A stretch of 64,000 bases of DNA from Phytopseudomonas straminea (GCF_900112645.1 NZ_FOMO01000008.1:1-64000), one strand, 5' to 3'; shown: positions 1 through 9,377, numbered from the stretch's first letter. Numbers and translations are program-made. The notes: generated from the letters alone by a model not told the origin.

Positions 1-339
1 CTGACCGCTGTCGCTTTAGTCACTGCGTTCATCCGTGGCGAATTCAGAAGCAGTGATGCATACATCGCGTTTTTGGGCATGGATCTGAAAGTCGCAGATT
101 CAGGCCAAAAGTCTGGGCGTCGCCGTTTGACCAAACGAGGGTGTTCGGAAGTGCGCAGACTGCTGCATAACGCCGCTATGGCCGCCAGCAAATCTGCAGC
201 CTGGAAAGAGCTATACGAGTATTACCGCAGCAAAGGCAAAGCAACCACTCAGGTCTTGGTCATCCTGGCTAGAAAGCTCGCCAGAGTCGCATTCGCCTTG
301 ATGAAAACTCAAGGCGAGTACATCAGCAGAAGGACATAA
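1..339 (+). CDS. IS110-family transposase, C-terminal part (cut by window edge)
   Basis: The frame is open from base 1, so the gene begins outside the window; 112 codons plus stop remain. The residues around GRRRLTKRGCSEVRRLL (codons 37-53) and the following NAAMAA and YRSKGK stretches are typical of the Transposase_20 (PF02371) tail of IS110-type DEDD transposases, which cut and rejoin DNA for element insertion. The N-terminal DEDD domain cannot be seen. A TTG at 73 is only an internal codon. IS110 elements usually lack terminal inverted repeats, so the element's right end cannot be fixed; it should lie shortly after 339. Whether the copy is intact is unknown. Confidence 0.85.
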   Translation: MTAVALVTAFIRGEFRSSDAYIAFLGMDLKVADSGQKSGRRRLTKRGCSEVRRLLHNAAMAASKSAAWKELYEYYRSKGKATTQVLVILARKLARVAFALMKTQGEYISRRT

Positions 340-403
340 AGGCATTGTCCTAAACCATAGAATCTCCTACCGATTAAGCGACCGGCCGCTTCCGCCGCTT
401 AGA

Positions 404-455
404 TCGTAGGATGGGTGAAACCCATCAATTGCGATGGGTTTCACCCATCCTACGA
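404..455. repeat. Perfect 23-bp inverted repeat with 6-nt loop
   Basis: Arms 404-426 and 433-455 are exact reverse complements and flank AATTGC. The arm carries GTAGGATGGGTGAAACCCATC. It resembles the dyad at 38606-38678 (GTAGGGTGGGCTTCAGCCCAC), so both look like members of a dispersed intergenic palindrome family. No T-tract follows directly, so it is not a classical terminator. It lies between the transposase tail and the 3' end of the dehydrogenase gene. Confidence 0.8.
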
Positions 456-466
456 CTGCATTCTCT

Positions 467-492
467 CGTGGGAGCGGGCCGTGCCCGCGAAA
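467..492. repeat. REP-like palindrome
   Basis: GTGGGAGCGGGCCGTGCCCGCG has the form of the common Pseudomonas REP sequence: GCGGGC (474-479) pairs with GCCCGC (483-488) around a 3-nt loop and is preceded by GTGGGA. Only one copy is seen here, next to the 404-455 dyad. Confidence 0.65.
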
Positions 493-556
493 ATTCCAGC
501 CCTGCAGCGATGCTCCCTGCCCTACCTAGCCACAGGAATCGCCACTACTCCTCCTC

Positions 557-3500
557 CTACTGCAGATGCTCCAGCAACGCCTGGATCGGATGGCGCAACG
601 TGGCGTTCTTCAGCCTCGCCACCTGACTGCGGCACGAATAACCGGTCGCCAGCGGTTCGGCGGCGGCGCCGGAATTCAGCGCCGGTTCCCAGGACTGGGC
701 GAAGATCGTCCGTGAGGTTTCCAGGTTGCGCGCCTCGTGCCCGTAGGTGCCGGACATGCCGCAACAACCGGTGGCCTCGGCCGACACCTGCAGCCCGGCC
801 TGCTCGAACACCTTCACCCACATCGCCGCACTCGGCGCCGCGTTGGTCTTCTCGGTGCAGTGGCCCAGCAACCGGAACGCCACGTTCTTGGCCGCCAGCT
901 TGGGCTGGCCGTCGAGGGCCTTGAGCAGCCATTCCTGGGGCAGCAGCACGTCCGGGCATTGCAGGCCGGCGATCTTGCGGTATTCCTGGCGGTAAACCAG
1001 GGTCATTGCCGGATCCAGCCCCACCAGCGGGATGTCGAAGCCGGCCAGCGCCTGCAGGCCTTTCGCGGTGCGCCGTGCGGTGCGTTCGAAGGCCGGCAGA
1101 AAGCCCTGCACGTGCAGCGGCTTACCGTTGGCCATAAACGGCGCCAGCCATACGCGATAGCCCATCCGGCTGGCCAGTTCGATGAAGGCGGCGAACACCG
1201 GCGTCTCGAAATAGCGGGTAAAGGCGTCCTGCACCAGGATCAGGCTCTTGCCCCGCTGCGCCGCGCTCAGCCGCGCCAGCTCGGCCGGCGTGGCGGTCGC
1301 CAGGCGATGGCGCGCCGCCAGGGCCTTGAAGTCGAAATCGCTGAGCAGCGGGCTGTCGACCATGCCGATGTGCTCGGCCAGCAGGCGCGTCACCAGGGGC
1401 GAACCCATCACTCCGTTGTACAGCCGCGGCATGCGGGCGAACAGCGGCAGGCTGAATTCCAGCGAGCCGATCAGATAGTCGCGCAGCGGGCGCAGGTAAC
1501 GCTGGTGGTAGCGCTCCAGGAAGCGCGAGCGAAACTCCGGCACGTTGACCTTCACCGGGCACTGCCCTGCGCAGGACTTGCACGCCAGGCAGCCGGCCAT
1601 CGCCTCGTAGACCTCGTGGGAAAAGTCGTCATCGCCTGCGCGGGAATGGCGCCAGCGACTCGGCAGGCTGCGCAGGAAATCCAGCGGGCCGCTGGCGATC
1701 GGTGCCAGCACGTCGACGCCGGCCTGGCCCTGCAGGCGCAGCCACTCGCGCACCAGCGAGGCCCGGCCCTTCGGTGAATGCACGCGCTGGCGCGTGGCCT
1801 TCCAGGACGGGCACATGGCGTCGTCCGGGTCGAAGTTGTAGCAGGCGCCGTTGCCGTTGCAGTGCACCGCGGTGCCGTAGCTCTGCCACACACGCTCGTC
1901 GATCTGCCGGTCGAGGTCGCCGCGCAGGGTCACTTCGTCGATCTTCAGCAGCGCCTCGTCACTGCCCAGGGGCGTGGCGATCTTGCCGGGGTTCAGCTGG
2001 TTGTAGGGGTCGAACGCGGCCTTGAGCGCCTGCAGCGAGGGATACAGCTCACCGAAGAACGCCGGCGCGTATTCCGAGCGCACGCCCTTGCCGTGCTCGC
2101 CCCACAGCAGGCCGCCGTAGCGCTGGGTCAGGGCCGCCACCGCATCGGAAATCGGGCGGATGGCCGCGGCCTGCTTCGGGTCCTTCATGTCCAGCGCCGG
2201 GCGCACGTGCAGCACGCCGGCATCGACGTGGCCGAACATGCCGTAGGTCAGGCCATGGCCGTCGAGCAACGCGCGGAATTCGGCAATGAAGTCGGCGAGG
2301 TTTTCCGGCGGCACTGCGGTGTCCTCGACGAACGGCTGCGGGCGCACCTCGCCCTCGACGTTGCCGAGCAAGCCCACCGCGCGCTTGCGCATGCCGTAGA
2401 CCCGCGACACCGCCGCCCGCCCGCTGGCCAGGGTGTGGCCGAGGCGCACCACGCTGGTGTCCTGCTGGATGTGCTGAATGAAACGCTCGACGCGGCCGTT
2501 GACCTCATCCGGATCGTCACCGCTGAATTCCACCAGGTTGATGCCCAGGGTCGGCCGCTGGGGGTCTTCGGGGAAGTACTCGGCAACGCCGTGCCATACG
2601 ATGTCGTTCATCGCCAGCAGCAGCACCTTGGAGTCCACAGTCTCGATGGACAGCGGCTGCAGGGTGATCAGGTTGCGCGCATCGCGCAGCGCATCCATGA
2701 AGCCGGCATAGCGCACGTTGACCAGCACCGAGTACTGGGGAATCGGCAGCACGTTGAGGCGCGCCTCGACGATGAAACCCAGGGAGCCCTCGGAGCCGCA
2801 CAGCACGCTGTTGAGGTTGAAGCGCCCGTCCGCCTCGCGCAGGTGCGCCAGGTCGTAGCCGGTCAGGCAGCGGTTGAGCTTCGGAAAGGTCGCCTCGATC
2901 AGCGCCGCCTTCTCACGCTGGATCTGCTCGGCGCACTGGTACACCTGACCGGTGCGGTCGCTGCGGGCCAGCTGTTCGCTGAGGGTCGACTCGCTCACCG
3001 GGTGGCTGTGCAGGCGTTCGCCGCCGAGCAGGATGGTGGTCAGCTCCAACACGTGGTCGCGGGTCTTGCCGTAGGTGCAGCTGCCCTGGCCGCTGGCGTC
3101 GGTGTTGATCATGCCGCCGATGGTCGCGCGGTTGGAGGTCGACAGCTCCGGCGCGAAGAACAGCCCGTGGGGCTTGAGCGCGGCGTTGAGCTGGTCCTTG
3201 ACCACCCCGGCCTGCACCCGCACCCAGCGCTCTTCGGCATTGATCTCCAGGATGCGGTTCATGTGCCGCGACAGGTCGACCACCACGCCATCGGTGAGCG
3301 ACTGGCCATTGGTGCCGGTGCCGCCGCCCCGTGGCGTCAGCTTGACGCTGCGGTGCGCAGGCTCGCTGACCACTCGCGCCAACACTTGCACGTCGTCCTC
3401 ATCGAGGGGGAACACCGCCGCCTGGGGCTGACGCTGGTAGATGGAGTTGTCGGTCGCCAGCACCGTGCGGCTGGCGTGGTCACGGGCGATCTCGCCGCGA

Positions 3501-3580
3501 AAGCCGGCGGCGCCGAGCGCGTCGAGAAAGGCCAGGTAAAGGGCCTGGGTCGGTTGTGGAGCACTCAGGCTGGCGATCAT
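557..3580 (-). CDS. ydiJ: YdiJ-type FAD-binding and Fe-S D-2-hydroxyacid dehydrogenase
   Basis: A 1007-residue fusion with the E. coli YdiJ architecture (about 1018 aa), a family reported to oxidise D-2-hydroxyglutarate. The N-terminal half is a PCMH-type FAD domain (about 45-270, with TPRGGGTGTNGQS) followed by the FAD-oxidase C domain (about 280-540). The C-terminal half is a glycolate-oxidase/GlpC-like Fe-S part: cysteines start at C574 (CNGNGACYNF), a C664 ferredoxin motif (CLACKSCAGQCP) follows, and a CCG motif lies at C939-C940. ATG 3580 has GGGAG eight bases upstream. It is divergent from a LysR gene that may control it. The exact substrate is inferred; another D-2-hydroxyacid is possible. 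Confidence 0.88.
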   Translation of the reverse strand: MIASLSAPQPTQALYLAFLDALGAAGFRGEIARDHASRTVLATDNSIYQRQPQAAVFPLDEDDVQVLARVVSEPAHRSVKLTPRGGGTGTNGQSLTDGVVVDLSRHMNRILEINAEERWVRVQAGVVKDQLNAALKPHGLFFAPELSTSNRATIGGMINTDASGQGSCTYGKTRDHVLELTTILLGGERLHSHPVSESTLSEQLARSDRTGQVYQCAEQIQREKAALIEATFPKLNRCLTGYDLAHLREADGRFNLNSVLCGSEGSLGFIVEARLNVLPIPQYSVLVNVRYAGFMDALRDARNLITLQPLSIETVDSKVLLLAMNDIVWHGVAEYFPEDPQRPTLGINLVEFSGDDPDEVNGRVERFIQHIQQDTSVVRLGHTLASGRAAVSRVYGMRKRAVGLLGNVEGEVRPQPFVEDTAVPPENLADFIAEFRALLDGHGLTYGMFGHVDAGVLHVRPALDMKDPKQAAAIRPISDAVAALTQRYGGLLWGEHGKGVRSEYAPAFFGELYPSLQALKAAFDPYNQLNPGKIATPLGSDEALLKIDEVTLRGDLDRQIDERVWQSYGTAVHCNGNGACYNFDPDDAMCPSWKATRQRVHSPKGRASLVREWLRLQGQAGVDVLAPIASGPLDFLRSLPSRWRHSRAGDDDFSHEVYEAMAGCLACKSCAGQCPVKVNVPEFRSRFLERYHQRYLRPLRDYLIGSLEFSLPLFARMPRLYNGVMGSPLVTRLLAEHIGMVDSPLLSDFDFKALAARHRLATATPAELARLSAAQRGKSLILVQDAFTRYFETPVFAAFIELASRMGYRVWLAPFMANGKPLHVQGFLPAFERTARRTAKGLQALAGFDIPLVGLDPAMTLVYRQEYRKIAGLQCPDVLLPQEWLLKALDGQPKLAAKNVAFRLLGHCTEKTNAAPSAAMWVKVFEQAGLQVSAEATGCCGMSGTYGHEARNLETSRTIFAQSWEPALNSGAAAEPLATGYSCRSQVARLKNATLRHPIQALLEHLQ

Positions 3581-3711
3581 CGGTTATCTCCCATTGAGCT
3601 ACACGCCTCTAACGGGCGATTGCATCAGACAGTTCAGGTAATGGCAGCATTTTCGGCAGCCTGCGCCTGTGCTACAAGGGTATTCGCCGTATCAACCCAT
3701 GAGTTTTATGA
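3581..3711. promoter_or_regulatory. Divergent promoter region, ydiJ / LysR
   Basis: A 131-bp gap between two divergent start codons, the usual place for a LysR-type operator and two opposing promoters. No convincing T-N11-A dyad was settled by eye, so no operator is assigned. Confidence 0.4.
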
Positions 3712-4614
3712 ATGAATCTACGCAGACTGACGCCCTCGATGTCCCTGCTGCTGGCCTTCGAGTCGGCGGCGCGCCACCAGAGCTATACCCGTGCCGCCGC
3801 TGAACTGTCGCTGACCCAGAGCGCGGTGAGCCGCCAGGTGCAGGCGCTGGAAGCCTTCCTGGGCATCACCCTGTTCCAGCGCGAAGGCCGCAACGTGGTG
3901 CTCACCGACGTGGGCCGGCTGTACGCCGACACCCTGTCCGACGCCCTGGCGCGCATTCGCAACGCGACGCTGCAGGCCATCGACTACGGCTCCGGTGGCG
4001 GCACCCTGCGCCTGGCGCTGCTGCCGACCTTCGGCTCGAAATGGCTGCTGCCGCGGCTGCACGAGTTCTACGCCGCCAACCCGGGCGTACAGGTGCACAT
4101 CCATTCGCGCATCCACGCCGACTTCAGCGACGGTCAGCTCGACGCCGCGATCTGCGTGGGTGACGGCGCCTGGCCGGAACTGGTGGCCCACCCGCTGCTC
4201 GAGGAATCCATGGTGCTGATCGCCAGCCCGGCGATTCTCGCGGCCGGCGAGCCGCTGACGCCCGAGCTGGCGGCCAGGCAGTTGCTGCTACAGGTCGCCA
4301 GCCACCCGCCGATGTGGTCGACCTGGTTCGTTCGGCATGGCGTGAACAGCGGGCAACTGCAGGACGGCCCCAACTTCGAGCTGACCTCGCACCTGATCCA
4401 GGCCGTGCGCGCCGGTATCGGCGTCGGCCTGGTGCCCCAGGTGCTGGTCGAGGAAGAACTGCGCCAGGGCCAGCTGCGCACCACCGGCACACCGGTTGCC
4501 AGTGGCCGCACCTACTTTCTCGCCTACCCCAAACGCAATGCCGTGCTGCCGGCGCTGGGCGTGTTCCGGCAGTGGCTGCTCGATGGTGTGGCCAATGGTG
4601 GCGAGTTTGGCTGA
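3712..4614 (+). CDS. LysR-family transcriptional regulator (GcvA-like)
   Basis: 300 residues, the normal LysR length. The N-terminal winged helix-turn-helix covers about 8-67 with the signature SYTRAAAELSLTQSAVSRQVQALE, split here only by family variation, then a LysR substrate-binding domain from about 92. RLTPSMSLLLAFE at the start is typical of the GcvA/AmpR branch, regulators that often have aromatic or amino-acid ligands. It is divergent from the YdiJ-type dehydrogenase and convergent with the PrpF-like gene, so the dehydrogenase is its most likely target. No ligand can be inferred. Confidence 0.9.
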   Translation: MNLRRLTPSMSLLLAFESAARHQSYTRAAAELSLTQSAVSRQVQALEAFLGITLFQREGRNVVLTDVGRLYADTLSDALARIRNATLQAIDYGSGGGTLRLALLPTFGSKWLLPRLHEFYAANPGVQVHIHSRIHADFSDGQLDAAICVGDGAWPELVAHPLLEESMVLIASPAILAAGEPLTPELAARQLLLQVASHPPMWSTWFVRHGVNSGQLQDGPNFELTSHLIQAVRAGIGVGLVPQVLVEEELRQGQLRTTGTPVASGRTYFLAYPKRNAVLPALGVFRQWLLDGVANGGEFG

Positions 4615-4749
4615 GTCAGCAATTCCGCCAGCCATCACCAATATAATGATCAGCACGCTACAAGGCTCTGACTCAGCAATGAACAATGCCCATATACAGG
4701 CGCAGGCCTTGTCTCACGAAGATCCAGCCGGTCGTTCGCCCCGGGCGCC

Positions 4750-5961
4750 TTACATCAGCGCTTCCAGCGCCGCGACCAACTCCTCAGAAGCGTTGTACAG
4801 CGGCACATGCCCACGCTGCAGCACCTGGGCGCTGCGTCGGTAGGCCACGGTTCTGACTTCCAGCCCGGCGCCAGCATCGCGGGCCACCACCGTGGCGTCG
4901 AGGATGCCGGCAGGGTTTTCCATGGCCACGGCGTATTCGGCGAATTGCTCGCCGACCTGCGGTGTAGCGGCGGCCAGGCGGGCGGCGACGGTGCCCGGTA
5001 TCAAGGTGGCAGCGGCCAGGCAGCAGCCGCCGGACACAGCCATGGAGGCGTGAAGCGTCTGCGGGGTGAAGTAGCGCACCGAGAGCGTGCCGCCGTTCGC
5101 GGCCGGGCCGATGATGCACACCTTGGGGATGGTCTCGCTGCGGCTGATGTCGTCGCGGCTCATTGGCTCGCCGCTGCGTTTTTTCAGGCCCATGCGCAGC
5201 CCCACCTCGATCCACACTTCGCGCAGCGCCTGCATGAAGGCGCTATCGGCCTCCAGCTCGGCGAGCGGCTCGCGTGCCGTCTTGCCGAAGGATGCTGCGT
5301 CGATGATCACCATCGGCACTGCCACATCCACGCAGGACACCGCGTGACCATCGATGACATCCACCACATTACCGGTCGGCAGCAAGGCACCGGTCTTGGC
5401 GCCGACCGGGTGATGCAGGAACAGATCGACACCGGGAAACTGCCCCGGCACACCGGGAATCGCCACCTTGCGCAGCGCTTTGTCGGCATCGCGCAGCACC
5501 CGCCCGGTGGTGATCACACCGGTGTTGGTGTTGCGGATATCGATCTCGAAATCACCGTTCGCGCCGTCAGCCAGACCCATGTCCAGCGCCCAAAGCGGTA
5601 GCGCCGACGACATGTTGCCGCAGTTCACGCTCCAGTCGATGGCCGAGTGGCTGGCGGCCAGTTGCGCCAGGGTGCTGACCAGCCGGAGTTTGCCCTCGAC
5701 GTTTTCCAGCTCGACGAAGAACACCTTGTTGCTGGTCGCCGGGCCACGACCCAGGCCGGTGAGCTGGCGGTTGCCGGGCGCCTCGCCGTGCAGTGGCACA
5801 CCCATCAGGTGGCGCAGCAGTTCTTCGCGCAGGGCGATGTCCTGGGGCGCGACACGCTCATCGATCACCAGGCCGGTCGAGGTGCCGCCGCGCATAGAGT
5901 GCACGGGAAAGGCCACCACACCACCGTCCATACGTATGCCTGTCGGAAGGGGCTCATTCAC
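4750..5961 (-). CDS. PrpF-family isomerase (possible 4-oxalomesaconate tautomerase)
   Basis: 403 residues with the PrpF fold signature (PF04303, diaminopimelate-epimerase-like): RGGTSTG near residues 24-30, VNCGN near 112 and SGGCCLAAAT near 315. PrpF proteins move a double bond in aconitate-type tricarboxylates; related GalD is a 4-oxalomesaconate tautomerase of gallate breakdown. No prpC, prpD, acnD or gal genes are adjacent, so the substrate is unresolved. The GTG start at 5961 has AGGAG eight bases upstream. The gene stands alone, divergent from the cyclase gene across a 241-bp gap in which no regulatory site was recognised. Confidence 0.8.
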   Translation of the reverse strand: MNEPLPTGIRMDGGVVAFPVHSMRGGTSTGLVIDERVAPQDIALREELLRHLMGVPLHGEAPGNRQLTGLGRGPATSNKVFFVELENVEGKLRLVSTLAQLAASHSAIDWSVNCGNMSSALPLWALDMGLADGANGDFEIDIRNTNTGVITTGRVLRDADKALRKVAIPGVPGQFPGVDLFLHHPVGAKTGALLPTGNVVDVIDGHAVSCVDVAVPMVIIDAASFGKTAREPLAELEADSAFMQALREVWIEVGLRMGLKKRSGEPMSRDDISRSETIPKVCIIGPAANGGTLSVRYFTPQTLHASMAVSGGCCLAAATLIPGTVAARLAAATPQVGEQFAEYAVAMENPAGILDATVVARDAGAGLEVRTVAYRRSAQVLQRGHVPLYNASEELVAALEALM

Positions 5962-6202
5962 TGCGGATACTCCTGCGGTAGGCGATCGGTTCGAATATTT
6001 CGCTATTCGGGTCGGTCCTCAAGCACAATCCATCAGTTCGAGTGGCCGTTCGCCGCTACTTTAAACCTGACGGCCAATCATCTGCATACCCGATGGCCCC
6101 AATGGGCGCACATCTCATGGCGTTCCGAAATGCTACGCTGGCCCAGCCCGTACACAGTAATCCAATGCACCTTCTGCCTCTCACCTCCCGGAGCCTTGCC
6201 GC

Positions 6203-8323
6203 GTGCCTAGACCTCGCTTGATTTCCTCCGGCGGCGCCTTCTGCCTGGCCATGCTGCTGGGCCTTTGCGTGGTGTTCCTGCTCGACCCGGTGCCAGTGCA
6301 GAAGGCCCGTAACGCAGTGTTCGATCAGTATCAACGCCTGCAGCCGCGGGCTTATCAGGAAGTACCGGTGCGCGTTGTCGACCTGGACGAGGAAAGCCTC
6401 AAGCGTATCGGCCAGTGGCCCTGGCCGCGTACCCAGGTGGCAGACATGGTACAGCGCCTCGAGCAGGCCGGCGCGGCGGCGGTGGTGTTCGACGTGCTGT
6501 TCGCCGAGCCTGACCGCACCTCGCCCGAGCAACTGCTGCGCGGCAACCTGCTGCCGCCGACGCTGGCCACCCAACTGGCCGCCCTGCCAGACCATGACGA
6601 ACAATTCGCCGAGGTGCTCAAACGCAGCAATGTCGTGCTCGGTTTCGCCGCCGAGCAAAGCCCCCGCGATGGCGGACCGCCAATGAGCCGCTTTGGCCTG
6701 GTACAACAAGGCCCCTCGCCACTGGCTTTCGTGCCCGGTTTCCAGGGCGCCGCGCGGCCACTGCCACAACTGGAACAGGCCGCCCGCGGGCTTGGCGCCA
6801 TGACCTTCAGACCCGACGCCGATGGCGTGGTGCGTCGGGTACCGCTGTTCGTGTCGCTGGGCGGTGAGTTGCGCCCCTCACTGGTGGCCGAGGCGCTACG
6901 CGTGGCGCAGCGCACCGGGCGCTACCGGATCGTCAGCAGCGAGGCCGGCGTGCAGCGTGTGGATATCGGCCGCGTGCAGATTCCCACCGCGGCCAGCGGC
7001 GAGCTGTGGGTGTATTTCACCCGGCCCCAGGCGAGTCGCAGTATTCCCGCCTGGCAGGTGCTGGATGGCTCGGCGCCGCCGGTTGCCGGCAGCATCGTTC
7101 TGGTCGGCACGTCCGCCCAGGGCCTGCAGGATCTGCGTTTCAGCCCGCTAGGCGGGATCATTCCCGGCGTCGAGGTGCACGCCCAGGCCCTGGAGCAAGT
7201 GCTGACCGACACCCTGCTGCTGCGCCCCGGCTGGGCCACGGCGGTGGAAGGCCTGGCTCTGCTGCTGGGCGGCCTAATACTGGGTTTGCTGGGGCTGTAC
7301 GCACGGGCCCTGTTGTCGGCGCTGCTGATGCTGGCCCTGGTAGCGGTGCTGAATGCGGCGGCCTGGTACGGCTTCGTGGCTCATCGCATGCTGCTCGACC
7401 TGTTCACCCCGTCACTGGGTCTGCTGCTGGTCTACGGCGCCGCCAGCATCGTGCGCCACATAGCTGCCGAGCGTGAGCAGCGCTGGATCCAGGAAGCCTT
7501 TTCGCGCTACGTATCGCCCAACCTGGTCAATCATCTGGTCGCGCACCCAGAGCAGCTGGCACTCGGCGGGCAGCGGCAAAGCTGCAGCTTCGTGTTCACC
7601 GACATCACCGGCTTCACCACGATGATGGAGCGTCAGAAACCGGAAGCGGCGGTCAGCCTGCTCAACGATTATCTGGAACAGGTGATCGGTATCGCCTTTC
7701 GCCACGAGGGCACCCTGGATCGCATCGTCGGCGACGCGGTAGCGATCATGTTCTCGGCGCCGATTCCCCAGGCCGATCACCAACGCCGCGCCCTGGCCTG
7801 CGCCCTGGAGATCAACCGTTTCGCCCAGGGTTACGTCGCCGCCCTGGCCGAACGCGGCATCGCCTTCGGCCACACGCGCATCGCCGTGCACAGCGGTGAG
7901 GTAGTGGTCGGCAACTTCGGTGGCTCGGTGATCTTCGATTACCGCGCCCTCGGTGACCCGGTGAACACCACCTCGCGCCTGGAGAGCCTGAACGGCCAGG
8001 TCGGCACCCTGCTCTGCGTGTCCAGCGCGATCCGCGAGCACTGCCCCGAGGTGCCGATGCGCCCGGTCGGCGAGGTATTGCTCAAGGGCAAGGCCGAGGC
8101 CGTCGCAGTGTTCGAGCCATTGGAAGCCATGGCCGTGCCGATGAATGACTGTGATGAGGATTACGAAGCGGCCTACCACCTGCTGGCAAGCCGCGCGCCC
8201 GAGGCACTGGCGGCGTTCGAGGCGCTGGCTGCGCAGCGCCCCAAAGATGGACTGGTGGCCTATCACCTGCAGCGCCTGCGCAGTGGCGAGCACGGCAACC
8301 GGTTGGTGATGGCCAGCAAGTAA
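6203..8323 (+). CDS. CHASE2-domain class III adenylate/guanylate cyclase
   Basis: 706 residues. One N-terminal membrane segment (about 10-30) leads into a periplasmic CHASE2 sensor (about 35-335), then three closely spaced membrane helices (about 338-420), then a cytoplasmic class III cyclase domain (about 450-640). Metal aspartates are visible as D467 (FTDITGF) and D511 (GDAVAIMF), and transition-state residues as N588 and R592 (VNTTSRLE). The usual base-binding lysine before GDA is R507 (LDRIVGD), so nucleotide specificity is uncertain. The GTG start has GGAG nine bases upstream. It is convergent with the OmpA gene; CHASE2 cyclases often sit with FecR genes, as here. Confidence 0.9.
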   Translation: MPRPRLISSGGAFCLAMLLGLCVVFLLDPVPVQKARNAVFDQYQRLQPRAYQEVPVRVVDLDEESLKRIGQWPWPRTQVADMVQRLEQAGAAAVVFDVLFAEPDRTSPEQLLRGNLLPPTLATQLAALPDHDEQFAEVLKRSNVVLGFAAEQSPRDGGPPMSRFGLVQQGPSPLAFVPGFQGAARPLPQLEQAARGLGAMTFRPDADGVVRRVPLFVSLGGELRPSLVAEALRVAQRTGRYRIVSSEAGVQRVDIGRVQIPTAASGELWVYFTRPQASRSIPAWQVLDGSAPPVAGSIVLVGTSAQGLQDLRFSPLGGIIPGVEVHAQALEQVLTDTLLLRPGWATAVEGLALLLGGLILGLLGLYARALLSALLMLALVAVLNAAAWYGFVAHRMLLDLFTPSLGLLLVYGAASIVRHIAAEREQRWIQEAFSRYVSPNLVNHLVAHPEQLALGGQRQSCSFVFTDITGFTTMMERQKPEAAVSLLNDYLEQVIGIAFRHEGTLDRIVGDAVAIMFSAPIPQADHQRRALACALEINRFAQGYVAALAERGIAFGHTRIAVHSGEVVVGNFGGSVIFDYRALGDPVNTTSRLESLNGQVGTLLCVSSAIREHCPEVPMRPVGEVLLKGKAEAVAVFEPLEAMAVPMNDCDEDYEAAYHLLASRAPEALAAFEALAAQRPKDGLVAYHLQRLRSGEHGNRLVMASK

Positions 8324-8327
8324 GACC

Positions 8328-8924
8328 TCAGCGGATGGTGATTTCCACCCGGCGGTTGGCAGGCTCCGGCGTGTTGTCCGGGGTTTTCACCAGCAGGTTG
8401 CCTTCGCCGTGGGAGGTCACCACCAGCTCAATCGCCTGCAGGCCGTTATCCTGCAGCTGTCGGGCGATGGCCCGGGCACGTAGCAGGCCCAGATCCTCGT
8501 TATCGATCTTGCTGCCGACGGTGTCGGTATGACCGATCACCGAAACCGCCGACGGCCCGCGGTCACGCACGGTCTGCAGGATCTCGGGGATCTCCGCCTG
8601 GGATTTCGCGGTCAGCTTGGCACCGCCAGTCCTGAAATACAGCAGGTAGCTTTTCGGCAGTGCTGGCTGAGCGGCGCGGGCGGCAGAGAAATCCTTCTCG
8701 ACCCTGGGCTGCTCGACCTGGAACGGCGCGGCGCTGCTGCCATCGAGATTGACCGCATAACCTTTCTGGTCGACGCGGGTCATGCCCTTGTTGGTCTTGA
8801 CCTCGATGGCGCCGGTACTGCCGTCCGGGCTTTCCACCAGCACCACGTAGGATTTCGACGCGCAGCCGCTGGCCAGCAGCGCGCAGAGCAACAGACCGAT
8901 CAGGCGCAATGGATTGGCAAACAT
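8328..8924 (-). CDS. OmpA-family peptidoglycan-binding lipoprotein
   Basis: 198 residues. A lipoprotein signal ends in ASGC with C21 as the lipidated cysteine. A short beta-rich region (about 25-90) precedes an OmpA C-terminal domain (about 95-198) with GHTDTVG and NRRVEI, which normally hold the peptidoglycan diaminopimelate. It should anchor in the outer membrane and grip the wall. It starts 6 bp after the FecR gene stop on the same strand, so the two are co-transcribed and probably form a periplasmic pair next to the CHASE2 cyclase. Confidence 0.9.
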   Translation of the reverse strand: MFANPLRLIGLLLCALLASGCASKSYVVLVESPDGSTGAIEVKTNKGMTRVDQKGYAVNLDGSSAAPFQVEQPRVEKDFSAARAAQPALPKSYLLYFRTGGAKLTAKSQAEIPEILQTVRDRGPSAVSVIGHTDTVGSKIDNEDLGLLRARAIARQLQDNGLQAIELVVTSHGEGNLLVKTPDNTPEPANRRVEITIR

Positions 8925-8930
8925 GCGAGC

Positions 8931-9377
8931 TCAATCCACCTTGACGAGAAAGTGCGTGCCGCGCACGCCAATGGTGCCGGTCGGGGTGTTGATCTCGACG
9001 GCCTGGGGCTTGAGCTTGGCGATGGTGCCGGAAATGTAATCCAGCGTGCCGTGGGTGATCTTGGCGCTCAGTTTCAGATCGTCCTGGGCCGGGTCGAAGA
9101 TGAATTCGTCCAGAGTCAGCTCGCTGTTGGGGCCGAAGGACATCACCGTGTTGTCCTCCAGGGTCACGCCCATGGAGCCCGCCGGGCCGGTCTTCACCGT
9201 GCTGCCGACGTACAGCGGCGTGCCGATCGTCGCAGGCACCGTCGCGCCGTCGCGGATGACGCTAGCCTCACCCTGTACCTTCATCACGTAGCCGATCGAC
9301 GAGCCAGGTTCCGCGGCGAAAAGTGAAGTAGCTAGCAATACGCCAGCAAGTGGCCATATCCTGAAAGGTGCAAACAC
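8931..9377 (-). CDS. FecR-domain periplasmic protein
   Basis: 148 residues from a GTG at 9377, chosen because AAGGAG lies seven bases upstream; the ATG at 9401 is poorly placed. A signal peptide (about 1-18, ending near SLFAAEP) precedes a FecR domain (about 25-140) recognisable by VKTGPAGSMGVTLEDNTVMS and INTPTGTIGVRGT. Here FecR is the stand-alone secreted form, not the anti-sigma sensor fused to a membrane helix, and no sigma factor gene is near. It is first in the FecR-OmpA operon and divergent from the HD-GYP gene. Confidence 0.88.
   Translation of the reverse strand: MFAPFRIWPLAGVLLATSLFAAEPGSSIGYVMKVQGEASVIRDGATVPATIGTPLYVGSTVKTGPAGSMGVTLEDNTVMSFGPNSELTLDEFIFDPAQDDLKLSAKITHGTLDYISGTIAKLKPQAVEINTPTGTIGVRGTHFLVKVD

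Noticed and set aside
1778..3715. 645-codon open frame on the plus strand across ydiJ
   Set aside because: It is antisense to a clear FAD/Fe-S enzyme; GC-rich coding regions often leave long open shadows in other frames, and it has no motif.
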